From contig JALJCO010001155.1 in the NCBI GenBank assembly GCA_023101725.1, positions 1 through 64,000 on the forward strand: DNA of 64,000 nucleotides, in the 5' to 3' direction. The position numbers and the translations under genes are program-made. This stretch comes from Atherinomorus stipes. Its lineage: Eukaryota; Chordata; Actinopteri; Atheriniformes; Atherinidae. This document shows, piece by piece, positions 37,801 to 45,080 of this stretch; the stretch's first letter is position 1; every line of letters starts with the position of its first letter. A model generated the notes under the pieces. The model saw nothing but the letters and a program-made list of their open reading frames with translations, did no database searches and had not been told where the DNA came from.

Positions 37801-40800
37801 TCAGGTGTAAAATTATGATTTCAGCCATGCAAATAGCCAGTTTGAACAGGTTTTTTCCCACCAGATGTTCAGTTAATCAGAGCCCACTTCTGGACTTCTG
37901 GGGTTTTCAAATGAACATGAGACTGTTTAAGTGTAGAAATGCACCGATCCGATGCCTGGATTGGCTATCAGCTTTGATACTGACAAATTAGCTGGATCGG
38001 ATATTGGATGAATGTGGCCGATCCAATATTCCAACCCAGTCATTTCTGTTTTTATTAATATCATTATTATTCATTATTATCATTATTATTATTAATGTAC
38101 ACTTTGTTATTTGTTAATAAATAAAGTGAAGTACCTTTATATCTGTGTTAAAGGTAGAGTCCGGAGTGTTCCCCCGTTTCTGTTTGTGAACACTATTCAA
38201 ACTGAGAGCCCCTCCCGTCGGTCTAATGGCTACATCGCTCTTCAGCCCCAAGCATCTGCTTCAAAGCTAGAAAGTGGGTGAAAGCCAAGCCAATATTAAC
38301 TCATGGTTTTCGAGCATGCACTATCTAAAGCTCTTTTTGTTGCAAAATACTACCTTTTCTTTGCTGCATTCGCCATTTTTATCAAGAATTCAAGTGAATC
38401 TGGTGCCCCAGTCGATGTTTAAAAAAAAGGAAAAAAGTTCGCTCCAGTTGACGAGTTTATCTCAACAGAATGCTACACCCTTATTTCTGTAATTGGCTGG
38501 AGACAACACAGAAATCTCCACCCAGAAACGTCCCAAACACAGCAAAACAAAGGGAAAATGCAAAAAACAGTCAGGGGAGGGGAGTTGCAAACAAAACTCA
38601 CCGCAACAAGAAAGCAGAGGCCCAAAGGTGCAGATTGAGCCGGATTTCAGTCACACAAGTCTAGTGTTTATTTTCAGGGGGAAAACTCTGGACTCTACCT
38701 TTAATTTGTTGCCTTTTTTTTAACAAGGCTAAATGTGCACGTCAATCTTGATGCCTTCATTCACATAGTTTCAGATCGGTTTTCTGGTATCGGTCGACAT
38801 GCTCAGCCCTGGTAACTGGATTGGATTGGTTCAGAAAAAACTGGATCGGTGCACCTCTATTTAAGTGCAATCAGTGCAATATGAGGTGATGGCAAACGCA
38901 CAAACAAACACAATCCTAAAACATACATACCTGTTGTTTTGTTTTCGATCTGAGCCTCACACATGTTTTTCTCCTTGTCTATTTCCAGAATCAGGTCACA
39001 CATCTGACTCTGTGCTGAAAACACCTGCAGGAAGAAAACGTGGTTTTCCACACAATTTTCTACTTTTTGGCATAAAAGTTAAAGAAGAATGTATTTATGT
39101 GCTGAAAAAGCGTAAGCAATTAAAGTAAAGTTTAATATATTTGCTAAGTTTCAAGTTGTAAACACAATCTTTGAAGTGACTGGATATTCTTTAAAAATCC
39201 TTTCTATAAATGTTCCTGCAATTTTTTATTCTACAAAACTGTGAAAGGGGACAATAACTCCCACTGTAAATTGGTTTGTTTTTAGCAGGAGTAGTTGGTA
39301 AGTTATGGCAGCTTTTGAATAAAAACATTAGAAGAGGTGAAAAACCTAACCTAAAGAGACTTTGTAAACTTCCAGTGCAGATATGGAGCTTTTTCTGCTC
39401 AAACATTTACTTTTCTTCAAGCTGTAAAACAATGTCTGCTGAACTGAACTGAGTTGAAAGATGCTTCATTTGTACAAACAGTGCTGTGTGAAAGTCTTGA
39501 GCCCCCCCCCCCCCCCCCCCCCATTTCTTCATATTCTGCTTCCAAGTTGCTGCCTGGGACTTTCATGGACCATGTTAAGGTGTTTTTGAGTAATAATTTT
39601 TTTGACTTAATGAAAGTCATTCAAAGTTTTCTTACGTATTCAATACATTTTCAGTTGTTTTCAGTCCGTTCCTTCATATCATGTCATGTTTTCAAAGGGA
39701 TCCTCTTAATGATTTATCTTTTCTGTTGGCATTTTTTTTTACCTAAGCACGTCACATAGATACTAGTTCTTGAAACGGAAACTTGGCATATCTCAACCTT
39801 TTTTGCAGTGTGTCCCTAAAATTTTGAGGAAAATTTATAAGTGGAGGACTAAAAGAAAAGTGTCAGACTTTAAAACATACATACAGCAGATAAACAGCAT
39901 TTTAATATGATTTCCTTGATGTAACAGTTGAGGGTCCTTTCACTATGCCACAGGGAGGTCCCTTTGGCTGAATGGTCAGCAGGCATGGCTCTTACCCAGG
40001 AGACTGGGGCTCAAACTCCCCACCTGGAAACGGGGGAAACCTGACACATGACCAGAGAGATGCTTCTGATCCATTCACTTAAGCCTCATTAGAACTGGTC
40101 TCCATGAAAGGACGGCTGTTAAGAAGCTATCCTTAAGGAAAAGAAACAGCGAAAAAAAAGAATGCCAAGTGACACAAGGACTGGACTGAAAATCAGTGGC
40201 AACTGGTTTTATGCAGAGACGAATCCTTCACAGACTACGGATCTCAACATTACTGAAGCAGTGAGGGATCATCTTGACAGAGAACAGATCAAAAAGGCAG
40301 CCAACATCCAAAGAGGAGTTTTGGAAAGTTCTTCAAGATGCCAGCAGAACTATTCCTGGAGACCACTTGAAGAAATAACGAGACAACTTGTCTACTGTAA
40401 GACAGTTCAGGCTGTGGTGAAGAATAAAACTGCTCATCCCAAATATTGACTCTCCAGCTCATCGAATTGCACCAGCTCTGTTTTTGCCATTGATACTGTG
40501 ATGATATTTATGTTTCTGCATGCCTCAACAAATCCCTGCTATCATTTCCATACTGTATATTCATGGTGGTGCATAAAGAAATGAGGAGTGTCTCAAGACT
40601 TGGCAGAGTTCTGTAAAAAGTCACGCTGTATAAATACAACACATCTGTTGTCGCTGCTCATGCACTGACCTTATCTACGTATTTACCCAGTCCAATTTAC
40701 AATGCAGAAACAGGACTGGAATTTTATCTGGGAACCAATATGTCTTAGATTTTGCAAGTGCATGTTTTGAAATAAAGGAAATTATTGGGCACTGATTCAT

Positions 40801-41930
40801 TCAACTCATTAAGAATACCTTAGGTCTTGTGTCCTGGATGGAATATTATACAGACAAGATGTTCACATGCATCACACCCCAAACTCCCATCTTAACCAGA
40901 ATTCTAGCACAAATGTAAACCCACTCATGTTTACCAACAGGATTTATACAGTCTCTTTGCAGGATTGGAAGATTTATTACTCTCACTTAGCTGGATGAGT
41001 CTCTTCTCTGTGGGCATTAATCAGGCGGGTGGTACGTGGCTATTGTTAGGCACAAAATGAACCAATATGACTCCAGCTTCTCCGCACACACAAGGTGACT
41101 CCCTTATAGGTTATAATCTATCTCACTCCTCTGGCTACGCGGCCCCCTCTTGTGTTACTTCCCCCATGGTGATGATTGGGCAACACAGCGTGCTGACAGT
41201 GTGATGGATCAGAGCTGCCTTCAGCTTTGCAAGTTAGGAAAAACGGGAAACTTCCAGGAGGATCGTCATGATTATGATCTCACTTTTAGGAGTATCTGGC
41301 TCATGTGTTCAGTTTTCAGCACAGAACAGTAGAGAGTATGTTTGTGCCTATACTTGTACATATCTGCTGACCTCCAACTGAATTCCAGCATGATTCATAA
41401 ATGCTTAGAAGAGACAGTTAAGTGGATGAGTAAGGTGGAGACCAGAAGGTACAAAAACAGATAAAGAAGGCTGTTGCCATGGTGTCCAGGTGGGAGACGA
41501 CCACTCTTCTTTGGCTCTTAATTTTAACCATAACTTGTGCAAAGAAATTAAAACACAATTAATGAAATATATTAACAAACTGCTATATCCTATATCTATT
41601 TTTTAAAATCTATATATCAGCGAATCAGCAGCATCTTTAGAAACAACATCAACCAAAACAAGAAGCCAGACGCTCATGTGGCCACATTGTTGCGCTTTTG
41701 GGGAAGCGCCCGTGTTTCGCTTCATATTTGTATACAACTTCGACTACCACTGGAAAAATCTACGTGGGCACCCTAAAAGTTGCCCAAATTAGGCGATTAG
41801 CTGATGCGTTTTGTTGACAACGAGCGCGAGTTCAAGTCATGAGAAAACTCAAGTGTTATTGAAATATACTCACGGGTTCCAGTAACATGCAGGAGTAAAG
41901 GAGGGAAATAAACCTTGAGAAATGCGCCAT
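7650..41930 (-). CDS. vipr1: VIP/PACAP receptor 1-like, class B GPCR (5' seven exons)
   Basis: This is a G-protein-coupled receptor for VIP and PACAP peptides, signalling mainly through Gs and cAMP at the plasma membrane. Seven minus-strand exons join in phase: 41930-41874, 39024-38931, 36845-36732, 20803-20697, 20596-20499, 19450-19321 and 7803-7650. They give 251 codons plus one base. Residues 1-25 form a signal peptide. The ectodomain has seven cysteines (28, 41, 52, 61, 75, 95, 112) and the family Asp57, Trp62, Pro76, Gly99 and Trp100, with possible N-glycosylation at 47, 90 and 117. TM1 is about 130-156, TM2 165-185, TM3 203-228 ([11 protein letters not shown]), and TM4 starts near 241. 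FFSERKYFW favours vipr1 over vipr2. TM4 to the C-terminus lies left of the window. The a/b paralogue was not resolved. Confidence 0.93.
8298..8428. mobile_element. Short palindromic MITE
   Basis: Inverted arms CCAGCAGGTTTTCCATCTCT (8298) and AGACATGGAAAACCTGCTGG (8408) enclose about 80 bases, including CACACCTGACTCAAATTAA. This resembles a very common non-autonomous DNA transposon of fish. The family name is not certain. Confidence 0.6.
8820..9300 (+). pseudogene. Tc1/mariner transposase, C-terminal half, frameshifted
   Basis: Two overlapping plus frames together carry the DDE catalytic region of a Tc1-like transposase: [20 protein letters not shown] in one frame (8970-9030), then [17 protein letters not shown] (about 9070-9120) and [20 protein letters not shown] in the next. 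The shift falls near 9060. The N-terminal DNA-binding half is missing, so it is a dead fragment. Its sequence differs from the Tc1 copies at 11690, 18354, 39479 and 44430. Confidence 0.85.
9301..11689. other. Gene-free intron sequence with one repeat tail
   Basis: No exon is recognised. Around 10350-10430 a segment (CAAGTTATTTATTTGTCACA followed by TGCAAATTC) resembles the 3' tail of a common fish retroposon. The short open frames lack any other support. Confidence 0.45.
11690..11979 (+). mobile_element. 5' half of a Tc1-like element
   Basis: It is collinear with the copy at 44530-44725: GGAGTCCATGATTCT matches GGAGTCCATAATTCT, CAAATCTTCC matches CCAATCTTCC, and GGCCTCAGTGAGCATG matches GGCCTTAGTTAGCCTG. 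It ends at about 11979, exactly where the 44430 copy continues with sequence that reappears at 18354. Confidence 0.7.
11980..12303. other. Left part of the insertion that splits a Tc1 copy
   Basis: No gene is present. It holds a T run of about 19 bases at 12121-12139. Its origin is unclear, and it may be an edge of an element later broken by insertions. Confidence 0.35.
12304..12836. mobile_element. Non-autonomous DNA transposon, about 530 bp
   Basis: Inverted ends are ACATACTCCACGAGAAGCAA (left) and, reversed, ACATACTCCGCAAGAAGTGA (right), continuing into AGAACTTT and CTTGTTC. No transposase is seen. The target-site duplication is unclear and the superfamily not assigned. Confidence 0.7.
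13538..13580 (+). repeat. AAT/GAT trinucleotide microsatellite
   Basis: Tandem AAT units turn into GAT units and then imperfect AATGAT, directly left of the innermost transposon end. Confidence 0.85.
13593..15392. mobile_element. Innermost nested DNA transposon
   Basis: The left end GGCCACGTTTCCCAGTTAAG and the reversed right end GGGCCGCGTTTCCCAGATTA pair as terminal inverted repeats. Both are followed by sub-terminal repeats rich in TTAAGAAG and CTTAAG. No coding frame is convincing. The short open frames at 13573-13788 and 14323-14931 fall inside it and look incidental. Confidence 0.65.
16092..16879. mobile_element. TTAA-type MITE (T2/Kolobok-like), copy 1
   Basis: The ends are TTAAAGGTGCCATGACATCA and, reversed, TTAAAGGAGTGATGACATAG. 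T2/Kolobok elements are known for TTAA target sites and TTAAAGG-type termini, which fits. The interior has a C tract followed by CT repeats (16335-16359) and no transposase. Three or four other elements in this window share the TTAAAG terminus. Confidence 0.65.
16907..18356 (+). mobile_element. 5'-truncated Rex1/CR1-like LINE with 3' tail
   Basis: The open frame runs from about 16907, in frame with the annotated part (17007-18236), to a stop at 18236. The protein holds reverse transcriptase motif A ([11 protein letters not shown]), motif B ([20 protein letters not shown]) and catalytic motif C (KYSDDSAVV), then the [19 protein letters not shown] segment. The endonuclease and early RT are missing, as usual for 5'-truncated copies. 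The 3' end carries TTTCCCTTCGGGGATGAATA and a TTTCA repeat tail. The uninterrupted RT frame suggests a fairly young insertion. Exact clade uncertain. Confidence 0.88.
17007..18236 (+). CDS. LINE reverse transcriptase, C-terminal about 409 codons
   Basis: This is the coding part of the LINE above, a non-LTR retrotransposon reverse transcriptase that copies element RNA at a nicked target. All three catalytic-site segments are intact, including the two aspartates of YSDD. There is no genuine start codon: the frame is open upstream to the truncation point and the first codon here is GTG. Without its N-terminus and promoter it is not expected to be expressed. Confidence 0.85.
   Translation: MLWKTSCLVPVPKKPQPAEPNDYRLVALTSHIMKVLERLLLAHLNKQVNTFQDPLQFAYRNGLGVEDAIIFLLQRAHSHLDQSGSTLRVMFFDFSSAFNTIQPALLCQKLHNFQVDPSTTTWIYDYLTNRPQFVRLKGCVSEMVVSSTGAPQGTVLSPFLFTLYTSDFQYNSESCHLQKYSDDSAVVGCISDGQEAEYRELVNQFVKWCSNNQLILNTSKTKEMIVDFRRSKNKQHSPVYILEEEVEVVENYKYLGVQLDNRLDWKCNCDYIYKKGLSRLFFLRKLKSFNVCKKMLQIFYKSVVESAISFAAICWGSSIRTRDLKKLNKLIKKAGSVLGITLEPLELIVQKRMLHKLMKMMEDTSHPLHNTVKNQQSVFSGRLRQVRCGTERYRNSFLPATITLKNKTN
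18354..19225 (+). mobile_element. 3' half of a Tc1-like element
   Basis: It begins with CATGTCAGTACAATTCTAAA directly at the LINE tail, matching the continuation seen at 44720 (AATGACAGAATAATTAGAAA). Further on come a frame with [17 protein letters not shown] and [17 protein letters not shown] (about 18835-18970), the typical end of a Tc1 transposase, and an AATAATGACATGGTGTAATA segment near its terminus. Stops interrupt all frames. Confidence 0.75.
19321..19450 (-). CDS. vipr1: vipr1 exon 6 (TM2 and first extracellular loop)
   Basis: It encodes [20 protein letters not shown] and [10 protein letters not shown], the highly conserved class B TM2 signature. The donor is GTGAGT, phase 0. About 11.5 kb of transposon-rich intron separates it from exon 7. 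Confidence 0.93.
20499..20596 (-). CDS. vipr1: vipr1 exon 5 (TM1)
   Basis: It encodes [20 protein letters not shown] and the rest of TM1, ending in phase 2 before GTAAGT. Exons 4 and 5 are only 100 bases apart, the shortest intron seen in this gene. Confidence 0.92.
20697..20803 (-). CDS. vipr1: vipr1 exon 4 (end of ectodomain)
   Basis: It encodes [14 protein letters not shown] and DCGYNPNN, with the conserved Cys, Gly-Trp and last ectodomain Cys. The acceptor is CTCTAG. The donor is GTCAGT, weaker than GTAAGT, but phase 0 fits exon 5. Confidence 0.88.
22722..22882. repeat. Long hairpin with branched, tRNA-like core
   Basis: Two 38-base arms (22722-22759 and 22845-22882) are inverted copies with three mismatches and contain CACAACGAGGGCCC. 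Between them are two more stems: TATCCCT pairing with AGGGATA, and GACTG pairing with CAGTC. On the minus strand GCGGGAT pairs with ATCCCGC, and GATCGAATCCC resembles an RNA polymerase III B box. It is not a standard tRNA: the T loop is 8 bases and the body is too long. Confidence 0.7.
22883..26957. other. Gene-free intron 3 sequence
   Basis: Nothing is recognised except the TGACCT repeat at 23558. Short open frames at 23052-24569 have no other support. Confidence 0.4.
23558..23580 (-). promoter_or_regulatory. Tandem TCAAGGTCA nuclear-receptor half-sites
   Basis: The plus strand has TGACCTTGACCTTGACCTTG and continues to 23580. On the minus strand this is three overlapping TCAAGGTCA-type sites, the extended half-site bound by ERR and SF-1/LRH-1 monomers. 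It may be only a hexanucleotide microsatellite. Confidence 0.45.
26960..27243. mobile_element. TA-flanked MITE, 284 bp
   Basis: The ends CAGATGCGGGCATGAAAAA and its inverse lie between TA dinucleotides (26958-26959 and 27244-27245). A second internal inverted part (CTTCTGCC/GGCAGAAA) lies near the right end. No coding content. Confidence 0.75.
27775..27905 (+). repeat. GACCAAGACATTAC minisatellite-like array
   Basis: Degenerate tandem units such as GAGACCAAGACATTACC repeat about five times, opening with TGTTGTAGTCAAGACCACAC, a start common to a dispersed fish repeat. Confidence 0.7.
28355..28620 (+). repeat. Dispersed repeat, copy 1 (paired with 32990-33180)
   Basis: It shares the order CATTTATGCTC, AAATA, GCATA, CATACAGAG, TCTGCAT, TTTTCAGGGAGCT and ACAGCGAAAG with the second copy at 32990-33180. 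Identity of the family is unknown. It carries a CTCF-like motif at its right end. Confidence 0.6.
28602..28619 (-). promoter_or_regulatory. CTCF-like motif
   Basis: Read on the minus strand the site is GGCACACTAGATGGCGGT, close to the CTCF core (CCACTAGRKGGCR). It lies at the end of a dispersed repeat, so it may have been carried there by the repeat. Confidence 0.35.
28683..29729. mobile_element. TTAA-type element, probable copy 2
   Basis: The left end is TTAAAGGCAGGGTGG. A possible right end CTTTAA lies at 29724-29729. Its inner part (about 29170-29290) matches the element at 29993-30577: CACACGTTCCTGTGCTCTGG against CACACGTCCCTGCGCTCTGA, then AGGTGTGGTTT in both. Right boundary uncertain. 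Confidence 0.45.
29993..30577. mobile_element. TTAA-type MITE, copy 3
   Basis: The ends are TTAAAGCCAGAGTTGGTAAT and, reversed, TTAAAGCTAGGGTTGGCAAT. Length 585 bases, no coding frame. Related internally to the element at 28683. Confidence 0.65.
30578..32989. other. Gene-free intron 3 sequence
   Basis: No gene or clear element is seen. A part (about 31640-31860) contains several homeodomain-type TAATTA/TAATTAA cores in non-repetitive sequence. Confidence 0.4.
32990..33180 (+). repeat. Dispersed repeat, copy 2
   Basis: It is a diverged relative of 28355-28620, in the same orientation and order of matching blocks. A CTCF-like site (TAGTGACATCTTGTGGTA at 32911-32928) lies about 65 bases before it. 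Confidence 0.55.
33345..34060 (+). mobile_element. Dispersed fish repeat ending in TATACAGTCTATGGG
   Basis: The segment holds CCCATAGACTCCCATGTTAA, GTGAGGGGGGTGAATTTTTT, AATTAAGGGCGTGTCC, CAAGATGGCGACGG, CCCAACTGGCTTCA and ATATACAGTCTATGGG. I recognise these as parts of a widespread GC-rich teleost repeat, likely a non-autonomous DNA element. Ends are not exactly placed. Confidence 0.55.
34612..35237. mobile_element. TTAA-type MITE, copy 4
   Basis: The 19-base ends TTAAAGGGACATTGTGTAA and (reversed) TTAAAGGGATATTGTGTAA differ at one base. Length 626 bases, GC-richer than its surroundings, no transposase. Among the best-preserved TTAAAGG elements here. Confidence 0.8.
35325..35920. mobile_element. 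hAT-like non-autonomous fragment
   Basis: It opens with GAGGTGTGCGATACTGCAAG and TTTGGTATCGATCTGATACC, and ends with several TATCGAT and GGTATTGGTATTATCGAT pieces. These are hallmarks of a common fish hAT-type MITE. No duplication was found. Confidence 0.5.
36732..36845 (-). CDS. vipr1: vipr1 exon 3 (ectodomain core)
   Basis: It encodes [15 protein letters not shown] and IPCPKYLF, carrying the class B receptor Asp-Trp-Cys-Trp-Pro pattern. It starts after GTTAG and ends before GTAAGT in phase 1. The following intron (36731-20804) is about 15.9 kb. Confidence 0.92.
37934..38859. mobile_element. hAT element with perfect 8-bp target duplication
   Basis: TTTAAGTG flanks both sides (37926-37933 and 38860-38867). 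The ends are TAGAAATGCACCGATCC and, reversed, TAGAGGTGCACCGATCC. The interior has GGATCGGATATTGGAT-type sub-terminal repeats. A TTAA-type MITE (38148-38704) is nested inside, so the hAT part itself is only about 370 bases and non-autonomous. Confidence 0.85.
38148..38704. mobile_element. TTAA-type MITE nested in a hAT element, copy 5
   Basis: The ends are TTAAAGGTAGAGTCCGGAG and (reversed) TTAAAGGTAGAGTCCAGAG, one mismatch in 19. Length 557 bases. The nesting shows it inserted after the hAT element. Confidence 0.8.
38931..39024 (-). CDS. vipr1: vipr1 exon 2 (ectodomain, Cys28 and Cys41)
   Basis: The acceptor is TTCCTGCAG and the donor GTATGT. It encodes the start of the ligand-binding domain with a [10 protein letters not shown] segment and a [11 protein letters not shown] segment, ending in phase 1. 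A hAT-type insertion (37934-38859) ends only about 70 bases downstream of the donor. Confidence 0.9.
39502..39522 (+). repeat. Poly-C tract of 21 bases
   Basis: An uninterrupted C run near the left end of the Tc1 element. Length is likely variable or poorly sequenced. Confidence 0.9.
39955..40095 (+). mobile_element. tRNA-derived SINE inserted in the Tc1 element
   Basis: It has an A-box-like TTGGCTGAATGG (39964-39975) and a B-box-like GGCTCAAACTCC (40008-40019) 44 bases apart, the polymerase III promoter layout of tRNA-derived SINEs. Flanking sequence returns to Tc1. The exact 3' end was not placed. Confidence 0.6.
40614..41873. other. Gene-free part of vipr1 intron 1
   Basis: No exon or clear repeat is seen. 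The open frame at 41150-41332 has no support. Confidence 0.4.
41874..41930 (-). CDS. vipr1: vipr1 exon 1 (start codon, signal peptide)
   Basis: The exon encodes [19 protein letters not shown], a hydrophobic signal peptide, and ends at a GTGAGT donor in phase 0. It is the only ATG whose splice phase fits exon 2. The 5' UTR and promoter lie at about 41931-42150. Confidence 0.85.
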
Positions 41931-42150
41931 TTCCTCTGGATTAGTAAACTAATAACACTTTAAGAAACAATAAACTTGCAGAAAATGATGCAAGAGTGGT
42001 TTTAAAATGCAGTGAGAATCCGAGACAGGTTTGCTCATGTGTGCGTCTTGCGCTCTCAATGGAGAGCTCCGACCTTATTGTCGTCCACCTCCTCCTCCTC
42101 CTCCTCCTCCCCCTTCCGCACTACACCTCTCCACCTCCTCCCACCAAAGA
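41931..42150 (-). promoter_or_regulatory. vipr1: Presumed vipr1 5' UTR and promoter
   Basis: The region directly upstream of the start codon is non-repetitive, with a CCT repeat at 42088-42112 (a GGA repeat in the sense strand) and several CG dinucleotides. No TATA box at a fitting distance is obvious. The transcription start cannot be placed from sequence. Confidence 0.35.
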
Positions 42151-44429
42151 TTTACCTTGAAAACCAAGTGACCAATGAAACATCATCAGTGCGTCAGTGA
42201 ATGAGCGTGCAAAACATTATCATGCTGTGCGCGTGTCACAAATGCTAACCAACCGATTAAATTTGATTTGATATGACTGATTTCAATTAATTACGTTGAT
42301 TTACAGCTTATATTTAAGTTTTAAGCATTTTTTCTTTACTGTTTTTCGACGTCGGAATTATAAGGGAGAATTAAAAGGAAGAGTGAAAAGAAAGAATTAA
42401 TTGCCTGTTTCGGGGTCTCAATACAATTTGAATAGTTTAATTATTGTAAATATTTTTCCTGATAGGGGGTATTTTGTGAAGGCAGCCTGATGGTGATAGC
42501 TAGAAAAAAAAAAAAAAAAGACTATGCAGGGGATGAGTTGGGTCTGCTGTGATGTGTTTTCTTTTCCTTTCTGCTGCTTGTGTGAGAGGAACAGATAATT
42601 GACTTTGGTTCTTGCCAATTATTTTGCTTGCTTGATTAATGACTAGGAAAAGCTTTTGGTCTTAACAAAAAGCTGAACCAGTATGAAATTGGCCCTTAAA
42701 AATAAGAATTGATTCAATGAGTGATTTGTCAATAATTGTTCACAGGTCCTCTCTAAAACTGAGGACCCTGTCTGTCCTCATCAGGAACAGGTGTTGTTCT
42801 GCCTTTTTGTAGACATTTTTTTGTGTTCAACGGACAGACAACTGTCAACGTCCATGTCATAAATAAGTGAAGATGAAAAATCAATTAAGATGGCACGCAG
42901 CACAAACTTCAGGGTTGCCTGAAAAATGACAGACTTTCAGAATAAACATGAATATCTCTTTAAAATAATAGGCTACCTGTAGCTCTAAACCTAAATAATG
43001 TGTGAATATTATCTCTGCAAAGGCCAACTCTGATAGAAGTGGAGCATAACTAAATTAGAAAGGTACTGACAGTTCAGACGAGGTCTCCAAAATGGCCATT
43101 TTGTCTGTTTGGCACAGTTTGATACCGTCTGTTCTCAAAAGTTTTTTTTTTTTCCAACCTTCCTCACTGCCAGTTCATTCAGCCCAGGGATTTTGAAAGG
43201 TAATAAGGGGAATTAGATGTTTATATCCCCCCACAGCACAGCACAGCTCTTTACTCTTGGAGATGTTAAAAAGGAAGCTCATGTCCCTGATGTGGGCCAT
43301 GTACCTAATACTTAAAAAGTGATACGTTCATGTTATTGTTCATGTAAATGGCAAATAAAATGGGAGGTAAAATGCTGCTTTATAGACTTCTGTTTAGTAA
43401 GGAAGTAAAAGCACTGACCACAACATGCTATGGTTGATTCAGTGAAAAGTGTCTAATCCATAAAATCGGAGTTGGGCAGTCCATGAATAGAAATCTTTGT
43501 GTGGGGGTGGGTGGTGTCCAGATGTCGGCACACTACGGTTCAAAAGGAAAATATAGAACTTTTGCCGTATTTATCTGGCAGCTCTAGATCATTTCCACAT
43601 TACATATTAATTTCAAGATGATAGTCATTTAGAAATATGGAATAATAAAGAGAACATAACAACTGGCTTTCAACCCTTGTGGGTTCTGACCATTTATGAC
43701 AGATATATTTGCTGAAGAGTTCTCATCATGCTACAGATGTTGTTATATCTTCCGGGAATGGGCTTTTAATAGGAGACAGTGCTGTACTAGCACTCTTGCT
43801 ACAGGGAAAAAAATCCATATATTTCTTCATTATAGAATAGTAATATGAGTCCTCTGCAGACGTAGTTTAACTCAAATGCCTGAATGCCTCCACATGAAGC
43901 ATAAAGAAATAGTTTAAGGATGATTTGAACCACCGCTCAGCCTTCTTAAAACAGCTGCTGTTTTCCCTTCTCATTTGTCATCTGTGTCTGTGTGGTTTGT
44001 CCATTTCTGAGGTTTCACATATCAGGACATAATAATAAATAATAAATAATCCGGTCTTTATCTGCTCTCAAAATAAATCAAACCCAGCCTCAGCAAACAA
44101 CAACAGAACACGTCACTCGAGGTCATTATTTACTTTGTGAAAGTGAAGTCAAAATGCAGAAGTATGTGGAAAAACTGCAGCAAGTTCACTCTTAATGTTT
44201 CCATGGAAATGAAGATGATAACCTGTTGGTAATCAAATCCTGATTTATTGACCATCATAATAATGATCACATCTCTAAAAGTAGAAGTTTTACCAGTCAT
44301 TTATTTATTTATTTTGTTTTGTTTTTATTGTGCATCTTGCTATGATGTTTTTAATGTTTTATGTAAAGCACTTTGAAATGTCTTGTACATTAAATGTGCT
44401 AAAAAATAAAAATAAAAATTACTTTGCCC
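42151..44429. other. Intergenic, nothing recognised
   Basis: No gene, RNA or clear transposon is visible. A/T runs at 42504-42519 and 43140-43152 only. Confidence 0.4.
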
Positions 44430-45080
44430 TGCATTTTTGGTCTGCAGCATTAAAGTGTGTGTATGCCAAGGATGGAGGACATCAGCAATGATATCAGAGA
44501 AGTCATTGTTCAATGAAAAAGGTCATAAGGTAATTTCTAAACGATTTGGAGTCCATAATTCTGCAGTGAGGAAGATTATTCACGAATGGAAAAGAATCCA
44601 TAGTTGCCAATCTTCCCAGGAGTGAACATCCCAGCTAGTGCAAGGTAAGACCGTGCAGTCCGCAGAAAAGGAAGGACTTTGGGACTCCTGCTCTACAGGC
44701 CTTAGTTAGCCTGTTAAATGTTAAAGTTAATGACAGAATAATTAGAAAAAGGATGAACAGGATTGTTTGAAGAGTTGCCAGGAAAAATTAGATGGCTGCA
44801 TGGTGACAGACGTAACAACGTCTTTTATCTCTGCTTTGATCCTGACAGGATCAAAGTAGAGATGTATGGCCACAATTTGCATCGATATGCAACCGAACAA
44901 ACCACATTTGCATACCAAAATATTCCAAAGACAAATGTGAGGCCATTTGTCTGACCTGCCTAGCAACACGCAGGTCAGCTATCCCCAAAACACAGAAAAG
45001 AATAGCTGAAAAAGAAAATAATCAAGCTGTTGCAATTACCCAATTAAAACCCAAAAAACAGCATAATATTTGAACATATA
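44430..45080 (+). pseudogene. Tc1-like transposase pseudogene with internal deletion
   Basis: The N-terminal frame (44437-44625) reads KGHKVISKRFGVHNSAVRKI and IIHEWKRI, a helix-turn-helix of Tc1 transposases. A later frame (44763-44954) reads KVEMYGHNLHR and a short remainder. Stops and deletions separate them. It bridges the break between 11979 and 18354, showing those two are adjacent parts of the same consensus. Confidence 0.75.
44827..44863. repeat. 37-base near-perfect palindrome
   Basis: ATCTCTGCTTTGATCCTG and CAGGATCAAAGTAGAGAT flank one base, with a single non-Watson-Crick position. It lies within the Tc1 pseudogene. Confidence 0.85.

Larger units (their letters stand above)
39479..40613 (+). 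mobile_element. Full-length but dead Tc1 element with a SINE inside
   Basis: The left end CAGTGCTGTGTGAAAGTCTT and, reversed, the right end CAGAACTCTGCCAAGTCTTG are imperfect inverted repeats. The frame at 40162-40449 reads [20 protein letters not shown] and [12 protein letters not shown], the C-terminus of a Tc1 transposase. The upstream half has stops and a poly-C tract. It lies in vipr1 intron 1 and belongs to a different Tc1 subfamily from 11690/18354/44430. Confidence 0.8.

Noticed and set aside
7650..41930. Gene could be vipr2 or the PACAP receptor adcyap1r1
   Set aside because: The segment after TM3 (FFSERKYFW) and the seven-cysteine ectodomain fit vipr1 better. The related receptors differ at this place as far as I recall. 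Not proven without alignment.
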